From: an uncultured Clostridia bacterium
Lineage (GTDB): Bacteria; Bacillota; Clostridia; Oscillospirales; Oscillospiraceae
Assembly: GCA_945877365.1 (NCBI GenBank)
Contig: CAMCRV010000014.1
Location: 1-56,375 of the forward strand
Direction: 5' to 3'
Length of the DNA stretch: 56,375 nucleotides
Part shown: positions 24,265-31,830 of the stretch, piece after piece
How positions within the stretch are numbered: position 1 is the first letter of the stretch
How the letters are laid out: every line of letters starts with the position of its first letter
The notes under the pieces: model-generated
Databases searched by the model: none
The model's input: the letters and a program-made list of their open reading frames with translations, nothing else
Told to the model about the DNA's origin: nothing
Program-made: the position numbers and the translations under genes

Positions 24265-24350
24265 GCAGTTAAAGAATTTCATCCAACTTTTTCTATCCTA
24301 TCCCCAAAGGGGATACCACAACTGTCAACTGTCAATTGTCAATTGTCAAT
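24265..24350. repeat. Heptad-repeat element with a GGTATCCC palindrome
   Basis: Four tandem heptamers of TGTCAAY lie at 24323-24350. Before them is TATCCCCAAAGGGGATA, a perfect palindrome with a one-base centre. Read on the minus strand the order is heptads, then GTGGTATCCC and the palindrome. The same order occurs at 46341-46385. It sits between two operon genes. Confidence 0.7.
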
Positions 24351-24374
24351 TTTTCAAGAAAGGAACCCATACTT

Positions 24375-25082
24375 ATGAATGAAACAAAGAAGTCCGGTCT
24401 TGCCGGAAAAATTGCCATTGTGGCGGCGGCGGTGGCCTGCGTGCTGGTTTACCTGCTGGTGCCCGGCGTCAACAGCTTTGTCAACAAGGTGCTGGTGATG
24501 TTCCGCACCGGCGACTTCTCCGCCATGCGTGCCTTCATCGCCCAGTACGGCCCCTGGGCCATGCTGGTGTCGGCTCTGCTGATGATCTTCCAGTCCCTGA
24601 TTGCCCCGCTGCCGGCCTTCTTCATCACCCTGAGCAACGCCAACCTCTTCGGCTGGTGGCAGGGCTGCATCCTGTCCTTTGTCTCCTCCATGGCAGGCGC
24701 GGCTCTGTGCTTCTACATCGCCCGGATTCTGGGTCGGGATGTGGTGGAAAAGATCTGCACCAAGGGCGCGTTGAAGCAAATCGAGGACTTCTTTGAAAAG
24801 TACGGCAAGCGGTGTATTCTGGTGGCTCGTCTGCTGCCCTTCATCTCCTTTGATGTGGTGAGCTACGCCGCAGGTCTGACAGCCATCGACTTCTGGGGCT
24901 TCTTCTGGGCCACCGGTCTGGGTCAGCTCCCGGCCTGCATCGTCTACTCCTATGTGGGCGGTATGCTCACCGGCGGCGCCAAGCTGCTGTTCACCGGCCT
25001 GCTGTGCCTGTTCGCCCTTGCCATTCTGGTGGCAATCTTCCGCTCCGTTTGGATGTCCCGGCAGAAGGAAAAGCAGGTTTGA
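24375..25082 (+). CDS. TVP38/TMEM64 (DedA-like) membrane protein 1
   Basis: A 235-residue protein with about five to six membrane segments. Family marks are FITLSNANLFGWWQGCILSF, the GAALCFYIARILGRD segment, and ARLLPFISFDVVSYAAG with the conserved Arg, Pro and Phe. It resembles YdjX/YdjZ of E. coli, which sit beside ynjBCD there. TVP38/DedA proteins are thought to move lipids or ions, but this subgroup is not assigned. The start at 24375 follows AAAGGAACC; an ATG at 24336 is inside the repeat. Confidence 0.85.
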   Translation: MNETKKSGLAGKIAIVAAAVACVLVYLLVPGVNSFVNKVLVMFRTGDFSAMRAFIAQYGPWAMLVSALLMIFQSLIAPLPAFFITLSNANLFGWWQGCILSFVSSMAGAALCFYIARILGRDVVEKICTKGALKQIEDFFEKYGKRCILVARLLPFISFDVVSYAAGLTAIDFWGFFWATGLGQLPACIVYSYVGGMLTGGAKLLFTGLLCLFALAILVAIFRSVWMSRQKEKQV

Positions 25083-25753
25083 AAAAGTACACAAAGCCTC
25101 TGCTTCTGCTGCTGGCGGCAGCTGCCATTTTTCTGGCAGACCGGCACTTCGGCTGGTCAAAGCAGCTGACGGATGGAAATGCGCTGGCACTGCTGATGGA
25201 TGCGGTTCGGGAAAATCTCTGGCAGGCGGCACTTCTTTACTGCCTGCTCACGGTGGCGGGCTGCGTGGTGCTGGCGCTGCCTGGGGTGACCTTCGCGGTG
25301 TTTGCCGGGATGCTCTTCGGGCCATGGCTGGGGACGCTGCTGTGTCTGCTGGCTACCACCATGGGGGCGGTGCTGGCCTTTCTGGCAGGGCGGTTCTTCC
25401 TCCGGGACGCGGTGAAGCCCATGGTGATGAAAAACCGGTGGCTGCGGCAGCTGCTGTTTGAGGGAACCGGACGAAAGGATGTGCTGGTGCTGGCCATCAC
25501 CCGGCTGGTGCCCCTGTTTCCCTATAATTTGCAGAATTTCGCCTACGGCATCACGGATATCCCCCTGAGCACCTACACCCTGTGCACCTTCCTCTTTATG
25601 GCTCCGGGGGTTGCCATGTTCACCCTGGGCACCGCCGGGCTGACAGCCCAGGGGAACACCACTCTGTACCTTGCCGGGGCGGCAGTGCTGCTGGGACTGG
25701 TGCTGGGGATTGGCTGGTACATGAAACGAAAGTATCTGCATCAGGAGGCGTAG
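25079..25753 (+). CDS. TVP38/TMEM64 (DedA-like) membrane protein 2
   Basis: A 224-residue homologue of the preceding gene, with LPGVTFAVFAGMLFGPWLGT, AVLAFLAGRFFLRD and TRLVPLFPYNLQNFAYG. Two adjacent TVP38 genes parallel E. coli ydjX and ydjZ. The TTG start at 25079 overlaps the previous stop (TTGA), behind AGAAGGAAAAG. An upstream ATG in the same frame would lie deep inside the previous gene and has no ribosome site. The next gene begins three bases past its stop. Confidence 0.85.
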   Translation: MKKYTKPLLLLLAAAAIFLADRHFGWSKQLTDGNALALLMDAVRENLWQAALLYCLLTVAGCVVLALPGVTFAVFAGMLFGPWLGTLLCLLATTMGAVLAFLAGRFFLRDAVKPMVMKNRWLRQLLFEGTGRKDVLVLAITRLVPLFPYNLQNFAYGITDIPLSTYTLCTFLFMAPGVAMFTLGTAGLTAQGNTTLYLAGAAVLLGLVLGIGWYMKRKYLHQEA

Positions 25754-25755
25754 CC

Positions 25756-26721
25756 ATGGAAACGCTTACAAAGGACTGCATCCACTGCGGAAAATGCACC
25801 CGGAAGTGCAGCTTTCTTCAAAAGTATTCTCTGGATTTGCAGGAGCTTGCCCGGCATCCGGAGCTTGCCTATCATTGCTTCCTGTGCGGTCAGTGTACCC
25901 GGGTGTGCCCCAAGGGCATCGACGGCCGGGAGGTGGCGTTGACCCTGCGCCGGAATCGGGTGCAGGAGGCCGGGGGAAAAGTCCCGGAAAAGGGCTACGC
26001 CGCCCTGCTTGCCGAGAAGAAAAACTACCTGTTCCGCAATGCGCGGAAGGCGCATAAAAAGTCGGTGCTGTTTCCCGGCTGCAACTTTCCCTCCTTTTAT
26101 CCCAAAACCACAGCCTATCTTGCCGAATTGCTGGCGAAGCAGGCGGATATGGGGGTGCTCTTTGATTGCTGCGGCAAGCCCATTGCGGAGCTGGGGCTAA
26201 ACGAGGAGGAGGGACTGACCGCCCTGAAGCAGCGGCTTTCCTCCCTGGGGGTGGAGGAAGTGGTGGTGCTGTGCCCCAACTGCTACCACTATCTGAAGCC
26301 CCGGCTGGATATTCCTGTTCTGAGCATCTATGAAAAGCTGCGCCATTTGGGGTTGGGAAACACAATTCAGGAGGAAACCGGATACCTCTTTGTTCCCTGC
26401 CCGGACAAGGCCAGCCGGGAGCTGGAAACGACTTTGCGCCCCTTTCTGGAAGGGCAGTGGGAGGATGTCCCGGATATCCCCTGCTGTGGTCTGGGGGGCT
26501 GCGCCGCCGGGAAGGAGCCGGAAATCGCCGCCTCTTTCTCCGCTGAGCTTTCCAGTCGGGACTATCCTAATGTCTATACCTACTGCGCCTCCTGCGCCGG
26601 GCGGCTCAGCCGGGGAGGCGTAGAGAATGTGCACCATGTTCTGGTGGACATTCTGGGCACCGGAGAAACCCCGGAGCTGACAGTAAAATCCCTGTGGAAC
26701 CGGGCAAAATTCCGGTTTTGA
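25756..26721 (+). CDS. CCG-domain iron-sulfur oxidoreductase, HdrD/GlpC-like
   Basis: A 321-residue protein. Two 4Fe-4S sites open it: CIHCGKCTRKC (residues 8-18) and CFLCGQCTRVCPKG (about 38-51). Two CCG-type segments follow: FPGCNF with CCGKPIAELG, and CCGLGGCAAG with CASCAG. This is the plan of heterodisulfide reductase D and GlpC-like electron carriers. AGGAGG precedes the ATG and it is tightly linked to the TVP38 genes. In E. coli, ydjY of the same locus is an Fe-S protein, so an electron-transfer step appears to be part of the system. Partner and substrate are unknown. Confidence 0.88.
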   Translation: METLTKDCIHCGKCTRKCSFLQKYSLDLQELARHPELAYHCFLCGQCTRVCPKGIDGREVALTLRRNRVQEAGGKVPEKGYAALLAEKKNYLFRNARKAHKKSVLFPGCNFPSFYPKTTAYLAELLAKQADMGVLFDCCGKPIAELGLNEEEGLTALKQRLSSLGVEEVVVLCPNCYHYLKPRLDIPVLSIYEKLRHLGLGNTIQEETGYLFVPCPDKASRELETTLRPFLEGQWEDVPDIPCCGLGGCAAGKEPEIAASFSAELSSRDYPNVYTYCASCAGRLSRGGVENVHHVLVDILGTGETPELTVKSLWNRAKFRF

Positions 26722-26830
26722 TGGGTTTATAAATTCGTCAATATATTTTAATTTTCCATTAGAAATCCGTATAACCCCAACCGTTGACCATGCCGGGGGT
26801 ATGCTGATAGAATGAACCACGACAAAAACA

Positions 26831-27068
26831 ATGTGCATATCGGCATAAGGCAGTAAAGCGATGAATTGGAATTTGGCGAGTTCTCCACCCACGCTGTCAT
26901 TCTGAGCGAAGCGACCGTAGGGAGCGAAGTCGAAGAATCTTCGCACTTACCTACTGCATGGCACAAACCGGGTGCGAAGATCCTTCGACTCGCTTGCGCT
27001 CGCTCAGGATGACAACAGGTGTACAAATTCCCATTTATCTTCTTCCTGATTGAAGCCGATAAGCATGA
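26831..27068. repeat. TIR-bounded repeat R6 with a long-palindrome interior
   Basis: Outer ends ATGTGCATATCGGC (26831-26844) and GCCGATAAGCAT (27055-27066); inner ends GAATTGGAATTTG (26863) and CAAATTCCCATTT (27024-27036). The interior is a roughly 100-base inverted repeat: GTCATTCTGAGCGAAGCGAC and GAAGAATCTTCGCAC on one arm, GTGCGAAGATCCTTCGACTC and CGCTCAGGATGAC on the other. That interior is unrelated to R1-R4. Confidence 0.8.
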
Positions 27069-27085
27069 AAAAATTAGGAGGATTT

Positions 27086-27172
27086 ATGAAAAGAATGATT
27101 TCTGTCCTTGTGCTGCGGGCGCTTCTGTTCCTGCTGGTGGGCACGGGACTGCGGGTTGGCCGGACGGGATAG
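27086..27172 (+). pseudogene. Signal-peptide-like gene remnant
   Basis: A strong ribosome site (TTAGGAGGATTT) precedes an ATG that opens a 28-codon frame (MKRMISVLVLRALLFLLVG, then TGLRVGRTG) ending at a stop. It looks like the start of an exported or lipoprotein gene whose body is gone. A tiny membrane peptide is the alternative. Confidence 0.4.
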
Positions 27173-27273
27173 ACGATCTAACAGAGACTGGGCTTTTTCA
27201 CCAAAATGGAATTGCTGATTTTGGTAAAAGGGGACAAAAATTGTGGAAGCGGCGTTTCTGGGCAGATGATTTC
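27173..27273. other. Intergenic with a small hairpin
   Basis: ACCAAAAT (27200-27207) pairs with ATTTTGGT (27218-27225). It may be a weak terminator. Nothing else is recognised. Confidence 0.35.
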
Positions 27274-27302
27274 TTTACATTTCGCATGATTTGCGTTATA
27301 AT
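27274..27302 (+). promoter_or_regulatory. Predicted promoter of the mgl operon
   Basis: TTTACA (27274-27279) and a perfect TATAAT (27297-27302) are 17 bases apart. The start codon is about 240 bases further on, leaving a long leader. Confidence 0.7.
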
Positions 27303-27308
27303 GCCCAA

Positions 27309-27535
27309 TAGATACGGAAATACGGGAATGCGATTCCGCAATTTCGACAAATACAGGGGCGATACAGCCCAAAGGCGAATCCGCAGCCGCGGATTCATGC
27401 TCTATTCCAGAGCATGATAAGTCCCTGTTTTCCCGGCGGATTATAGGCGAAAATGCGACATTCCTACCCCATTCCCACAGGGGATGCTTCCGGCTATCCC
27501 CGGCTTTTGCCGGATTTAGCATACAATCATTTTTA
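27309..27535 (+). ncRNA. Candidate structured 5' leader of mglBAC
   Basis: ACAGGG (27353-27358) can pair with CCCTGT (27423-27428). This would enclose two abutting hairpins: GAATCCGC/GCGGATTC (27377-27396, AGCC loop) and ATGCTCT/AGAGCAT (27397-27415). Upstream is GGAAT/ATTCC (27325-27337) and downstream CCGGC/GCCGG with a TTTT loop (27500-27513). The layout suggests a junction-type RNA, perhaps regulatory. No known riboswitch consensus was recognised. Confidence 0.4.
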
Positions 27536-27547
27536 GGAGGAACACAA

Positions 27548-28558
27548 ATGAAAAAGCTGATTTCCCTGCTGCTGGTTCTGGCTCTGGCTCTGACTCTGGT
27601 AGCCTGCGGTGGCTCCGGCGCTTCCAGCACTTCCGGTGCTAAGACCTACAAGGTCGGCGTTGCCATCTACCAGTACAACGACAACTTCATGACCCTGTAC
27701 CGTCAGGAAATCGAGAACTATTTCAAGACCCTGGAGACCGACGATGTCAAGTATGAGATCACCATGGTCGACGGCAAGAACGACATGGCTGAGCAGACCA
27801 ACCAGATCGACACCTTCATCACCCAGAAGATGGATGTCATCATCTGCAACCTGGTTCAGACCTCCTCTGCCGAAGTCATCATCGACAAGGTTGTCGCTGC
27901 TGACATCCCCCTGATCCTCATCAACCGTGAGCCTCTGGGCGACAATGGCGATGAGTCCTATGAGGGCATCATCAACAACCCCAAGGTCTGCTATGTCGGC
28001 GCTGACGCCCGTCAGTCCGGTACTTACCAGGGCGAGATCGTTCTGGCTCTGCCCAACAAGGGCGACATCAACGGTGACGGCGTTGTCAACTATGTCATGG
28101 TCGTTGGTGACCCCGAGAACCCCGATGCTCAGTACCGTACCGAGTTCTCCATCAAGGCTCTGACCGACGCCGGCGTCAAGGTCAACGAGCTGGTTAAGAA
28201 TGTGGGCAACTGGGATCAGGCTAAGGGCAACGAAATCGTTGACGCCGCTCTGGCTCAGTACGGCAAGGACATCGAAGTCGTCTTCTGCAACAACGACGGT
28301 ATGGCTCTGGGCGCTGCCGCCGCTATCGAGAAGCATGGCCGCAAGGTCGGCGAGGACATCTACCTGCTGGGTGTCGACGCTCTGACCGAGTGTCAGGAAA
28401 TGGTTAAGAACGGCACCATGACCGGTACTGTTCTGAACGACCACATTGGTCAGTCCCACGCTGCCGTTGACGCAGCCGTTGCAGCTCTGAAGGGCGAGGC
28501 TCTGCAGAACTACTACTGGGTTGACTATGTGAAGGTTGACGCTTCCTACTTCGGCTAA
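27548..28558 (+). CDS. mglB: Galactose/glucose-type ABC binding lipoprotein
   Basis: A 336-residue lipoprotein; lipobox Cys20 (TLVACGG). The mature part is a periplasmic-binding-protein-like sugar receptor (KVGVAIYQYNDNFM, ICNLVQTSS, INREPL, FCNNDGMALGA, LLGVDAL). An EF-hand-like calcium loop is visible at KGDINGDGVVNYV, as in MglB. It delivers galactose or glucose to MglAC. AGGAGG precedes the ATG. The codons are strongly biased to GTC, CTG and GAC types, as expected for a highly expressed binding protein. A GNRA hairpin after the stop may reduce transcription into mglA. Confidence 0.93.
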   Translation: MKKLISLLLVLALALTLVACGGSGASSTSGAKTYKVGVAIYQYNDNFMTLYRQEIENYFKTLETDDVKYEITMVDGKNDMAEQTNQIDTFITQKMDVIICNLVQTSSAEVIIDKVVAADIPLILINREPLGDNGDESYEGIINNPKVCYVGADARQSGTYQGEIVLALPNKGDINGDGVVNYVMVVGDPENPDAQYRTEFSIKALTDAGVKVNELVKNVGNWDQAKGNEIVDAALAQYGKDIEVVFCNNDGMALGAAAAIEKHGRKVGEDIYLLGVDALTECQEMVKNGTMTGTVLNDHIGQSHAAVDAAVAALKGEALQNYYWVDYVKVDASYFG

Positions 28559-28576
28559 TTTCTATCTGCTCTTTAC

Positions 28577-28607
28577 GGGTGGGCTGGAAACAGCCCACCC
28601 ACTTTTC
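28577..28607 (+). terminator. GNRA hairpin between mglB and mglA
   Basis: GGGTGGGCTG pairs perfectly with CAGCCCACCC around a GAAA tetraloop, and ACTTTTCC follows. It is probably a partial terminator or RNA stabiliser that keeps mglB mRNA in excess. Confidence 0.75.
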
Positions 28608-28701
28608 CAGGTTTTCCTTTGAGTGGAATACAGAGATGGTTCACTGTCTTCCACTGAGACGAAAACAAGTCTTGAAAAAACGGAAAGAGGAGGTTTGCTC
28701 T

Positions 28702-30213
28702 ATGAGTGAATACCGCTTGGAAATGCGCGGTGTCTGCAAGTCCTTCCCCGGTGTTAAGGCGCTGGATCATGCACAGCTGTGTCTGAGACCCGGTACCGTT
28801 CACGCACTGATGGGTGAAAACGGTGCCGGTAAGTCCACACTGATGAAGTGTATGTTCGGCATCTACAGCATGGACGAGGGCGAAATCATTTACGAGGGCC
28901 AGAAAGTCAGCATCAAGGATCCCCTGGAGGCGCTCCACATGGGCATCGCCATGGTGCATCAGGAGCTGCAGCCCATCCCCGCCCGTACCGTGGGCGAGAA
29001 TATTTTCCTGGGCCGCTATCCCATGAAGAAGTTTTTGGGCTTCATCCCCGTGGTTGACCACCAGAAGATGTATGAGGATACCGATGCCCTGTTGAAAAAG
29101 GTTCGGATGAATTTTGACTCCCATCAGAAGGTGGGCGAGCTCAGCGTTTCCCAGATGCAGTCCGTGGAAATCGCCAAGGCCGTCTCTGCCAACTGTAAGG
29201 TTCTGATTCTGGACGAGCCCACCTCCTCCCTGACTTCCAACGAGGTGGAAGCATTGTTTCGAATCATCGAGGATCTGAAGGCCGACGGCGTTGCCATCGT
29301 CTACATCTCTCACAAAATGGACGAAATCCTCCGGATTTCCGACGAAGTCACCGTCATGCGTGACGGCCAGTACATCGGCACCTGGGATGCCAAGAATCTG
29401 ACCACCGACTTTATCATTTCCAAGATGGTTGGCCGTGAGCTCACCAACCTGTTCCCCGAGCGGCACAATGTCCCCGGGGAAGTGGTGTTCGAGGTGGAGA
29501 ACTTCACCTCCATCAACCCCAAGAGCTTCCGCAATGTCAGCTTCCAGCTCCGCAAGGGCGAGATCCTGGGCGTGGGCGGCCTGGTGGGTGCCCAGCGTAC
29601 CGAGCTGATGGAAGGCCTCTTCGGCATCCGCTCCCATACCACCGGCACCATCAAGTATCAGGGCAAGGAGCTGGTGATCAACCGACCCAAGGATGCCATT
29701 GATCAGGGCATTGCCATGCTGACGGAAGACCGCCGCGCCACCGGCATCATGGGCGTGCTCAGCATTGCCGACAATATCTCCGTGGCTTCTCTGAACAAGT
29801 ATCTGGACTATGGCGTTGTCATCAACGACAGGAAGGTTGAAAACCTGGTTCAGGACAATGTCAAGAAGATGAACATCAAGGCTCCCAACAGCAAGACCCA
29901 GATCAAGAGCCTGTCCGGCGGCAACCAGCAGAAGGTGCTGATTGGTCGCTGGCTGGCCAACAGCCCCGATGTGCTGATTCTGGACGAGCCCACCCGTGGT
30001 ATCGATGTGGGTGCCAAGTACGAAATCTACTGCATCATCGAGGAGCTGGCCCGGGCCGGCAAGAGCATCATTATGATCTCTTCCGAAATGGCGGAGCTGA
30101 TCGGTATGTCCGACCGGGTTATGGTCATGTGCGACGGCCGGGTCACCGGCTTCATCGACGGCAAGGATGCCACCCAGGAGAACATCATGGAACTGGCCAC
30201 CCAGTTCGTATAA
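28702..30213 (+). CDS. mglA: Galactose-type ABC importer ATPase (double)
   Basis: 503 residues, normal for MglA/RbsA-type ATPases with two nucleotide-binding halves. First half: GENGAGKST, LSVSQMQ, ILDEPTSSL. Second half: a degenerate Walker A (VGGLVGAQRTE), LSGGNQQKVLIGRWL and ILDEPTRGIDVGAK. ATP use at the first site drives sugar entry through MglC. The start at 28702 follows AGAGGAGG; earlier in-frame codons run through the hairpin. mglC follows after 15 bases. Confidence 0.94.
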   Translation: MSEYRLEMRGVCKSFPGVKALDHAQLCLRPGTVHALMGENGAGKSTLMKCMFGIYSMDEGEIIYEGQKVSIKDPLEALHMGIAMVHQELQPIPARTVGENIFLGRYPMKKFLGFIPVVDHQKMYEDTDALLKKVRMNFDSHQKVGELSVSQMQSVEIAKAVSANCKVLILDEPTSSLTSNEVEALFRIIEDLKADGVAIVYISHKMDEILRISDEVTVMRDGQYIGTWDAKNLTTDFIISKMVGRELTNLFPERHNVPGEVVFEVENFTSINPKSFRNVSFQLRKGEILGVGGLVGAQRTELMEGLFGIRSHTTGTIKYQGKELVINRPKDAIDQGIAMLTEDRRATGIMGVLSIADNISVASLNKYLDYGVVINDRKVENLVQDNVKKMNIKAPNSKTQIKSLSGGNQQKVLIGRWLANSPDVLILDEPTRGIDVGAKYEIYCIIEELARAGKSIIMISSEMAELIGMSDRVMVMCDGRVTGFIDGKDATQENIMELATQFV

Positions 30214-30228
30214 GGAGGACAATGCAAT

Positions 30229-31236
30229 ATGAAGACAAATATGACCGTTTCCCAGAAAATTCTGGCATATATCAAGGGCAACCCCATTGTGGTCATGATG
30301 GCCCTCATCAGCCTTGTGGTGGGCTGCACCATCCCCAACTTCTTCTCCATTGAAAACGCCAATGTTCTGGCAGGCAATACCACCGTCCGTTTCCTCATTG
30401 CTCTGGGTGTCTCCGGCTGTCTGATTACCAAGGGTACTGACCTGTCCGCAGGCCGTCAGGCCGCTCTGGCTGCCACCATCACCGGCGTGCTGGTGCAAAG
30501 AGCCGACTACGCAGGCCGTCTGTTTGCATGGACCCCCGAGACCAATATGTGGGTGGTTCTGCTGGTGGTTCTGTGCATCGGCGCCGTCATCGGTATGATC
30601 AACGGTCTGGTCATCGCCTACCTGAAGGTCCCCCCCTTCATCGCCACTCTGGGTATGCAGACCATCGTCTACGGCATCAACCTGATCTACACCAACGCCC
30701 AGCCCATCGGCGGCTTCCATCAGAACTTCAAGGACTTCTTCAACCTGAAGCTGGCCATCGGCGGCAAGGGCTTCTCCGCTTACATCCTGTTCGCTGTGCT
30801 CTTTGGCCTGTTGTTCTGGTTCCTGTACAACAAGACAACCCATGGTAAGTATATGTACGCCATCGGCGGCAACGAGAACGCAGCCGAGGTTTCCGGCGTC
30901 AATGTCCGCAAGAAGCTCACCACCATCTACATGATTGCAGGTATGATGTACGCCTTTGCAGGCTTCCTGATGACCGGTAAGTCCGGCGGCGCATCCGCAA
31001 GCATGGGCACCAGCTATGAGCTGGAGGCCATCGCCGGCTGTACCATCGGCGGCGTCTCCACCACCGGCGGTATCGGTACCGTCAGCGGCATTCTGGTGGG
31101 CGTGCTGGTGTTCGAGCTGCTGAAGATCATCCTGCAGTTCCTGGGCGTGGACCCCAACTTCAACTACATCGTTCAGGGTCTTGTGGTTATCACCGCTGTT
31201 GCCATGGATATCCGCAAGTATGTGGCTAAGAAGTAA
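30229..31236 (+). CDS. mglC: Galactose-type ABC importer permease
   Basis: A 335-residue permease with eight to ten membrane segments. Family marks: LIALGVSGCLITKGTDLSAG, PPFIATLGMQTIVYG, YAIGGNENAAEVSGVNV, and AIAGCTIGGVSTTGGIGT. It forms the channel for the MglB-MglA importer. AAGGAGG precedes the ATG. Its stop overlaps the start of the small gene that follows. Confidence 0.94.
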   Translation: MKTNMTVSQKILAYIKGNPIVVMMALISLVVGCTIPNFFSIENANVLAGNTTVRFLIALGVSGCLITKGTDLSAGRQAALAATITGVLVQRADYAGRLFAWTPETNMWVVLLVVLCIGAVIGMINGLVIAYLKVPPFIATLGMQTIVYGINLIYTNAQPIGGFHQNFKDFFNLKLAIGGKGFSAYILFAVLFGLLFWFLYNKTTHGKYMYAIGGNENAAEVSGVNVRKKLTTIYMIAGMMYAFAGFLMTGKSGGASASMGTSYELEAIAGCTIGGVSTTGGIGTVSGILVGVLVFELLKIILQFLGVDPNFNYIVQGLVVITAVAMDIRKYVAKK

Positions 31237-31454
31237 TGGAAGATAATCGCAACCCCATTCCCGAAGAGGAAGCAGAAACCGCCCCTAAGCTGGAGGATAT
31301 TCCGGCCAAAACCCTGTGGCAGATGACCAAGGAGAGCTGGTACGACAAGGTTCCCTTAACCCTCAAGCAGCTGGATATCATCATCGGCTGCTGCATCGCA
31401 GGGCTGATTCTCACAACCATTGCCATTGCGCTGGATGCCATAGGCGTGTTTTAA
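31236..31454 (+). CDS. Small membrane protein coupled to mglC
   Basis: A 72-residue protein with an acidic, proline-rich N-terminus (NPIPEEEAETAPKLEDIP), a basic middle, and one membrane helix (IIIGCCIAGLILTTIAIALD). Its ATG overlaps the mglC stop by one base and a terminator follows, so it is a true member of the mgl operon. I do not recognise the family. A regulatory or assembly subunit of the importer is possible. Confidence 0.75.
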   Translation: MEDNRNPIPEEEAETAPKLEDIPAKTLWQMTKESWYDKVPLTLKQLDIIIGCCIAGLILTTIAIALDAIGVF

Positions 31455-31462
31455 AAAACGGC

Positions 31463-31492
31463 GAAGGGCGCACAACCGTGCGCCCTTCTTTT
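31463..31492 (+). terminator. Terminator of the mgl operon
   Basis: GAAGGGCGCAC pairs perfectly with GTGCGCCCTTC around AACC, followed by TTTT. Confidence 0.88.
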
Positions 31493-31524
31493 CCGTATTG
31501 CACCATGTTCTGCATAATCTCAAT

Positions 31525-31790
31525 AAATTGGAATTTGTAGGGATGCCGCACTTGCCTCTCCCTTTGGGAGAGGTGCCCCCGAAGGGGGCGGAGAGGGCCC
31601 TCTCAGTCACGGCCAAGGCCGTGACAGCTCCCCCAGAGGGGGAGCCAAGCCTCCCCTGTGTAAGGGGAGATGGCAAAAATATTTTGATTTTTGCCGGAGG
31701 GGTTGTTCTGATAAATGTCAATCCCCCAGTCAGCTTCGCTGACAGCCCCCTTTACACAAGGGGGCCTTTGGAATCGCCAAATTCCAATTT
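31525..31790. repeat. TIR-bounded repeat R3, composite interior, in the galK leader
   Basis: Ends AAATTGGAATTTG (31525-31537) and CAAATTCCAATTT (31778-31790). The left half carries the module also found in R5 (CTCCCTTTGGGAGAGG, CCCCCGAAGGGGG, GGCTCCCCCTCTGGGGGAGC type). The right half carries the R1/R2/R4 module (GTCAGCTTCGCTGAC, CCCCCTTTACACAAGGGGG). It is therefore a composite of two otherwise separate types. Confidence 0.85.
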
Positions 31791-31830
31791 TCAGAAGAAA
31801 AATAATCTACATTTTCAGGAGGAACCCACC

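Noticed and set aside
28573..30843. A 756-codon minus-strand open frame opposite mglA/mglC
   Set aside because: The strand opposite encodes intact MglA and MglC; this frame is a codon-bias shadow.
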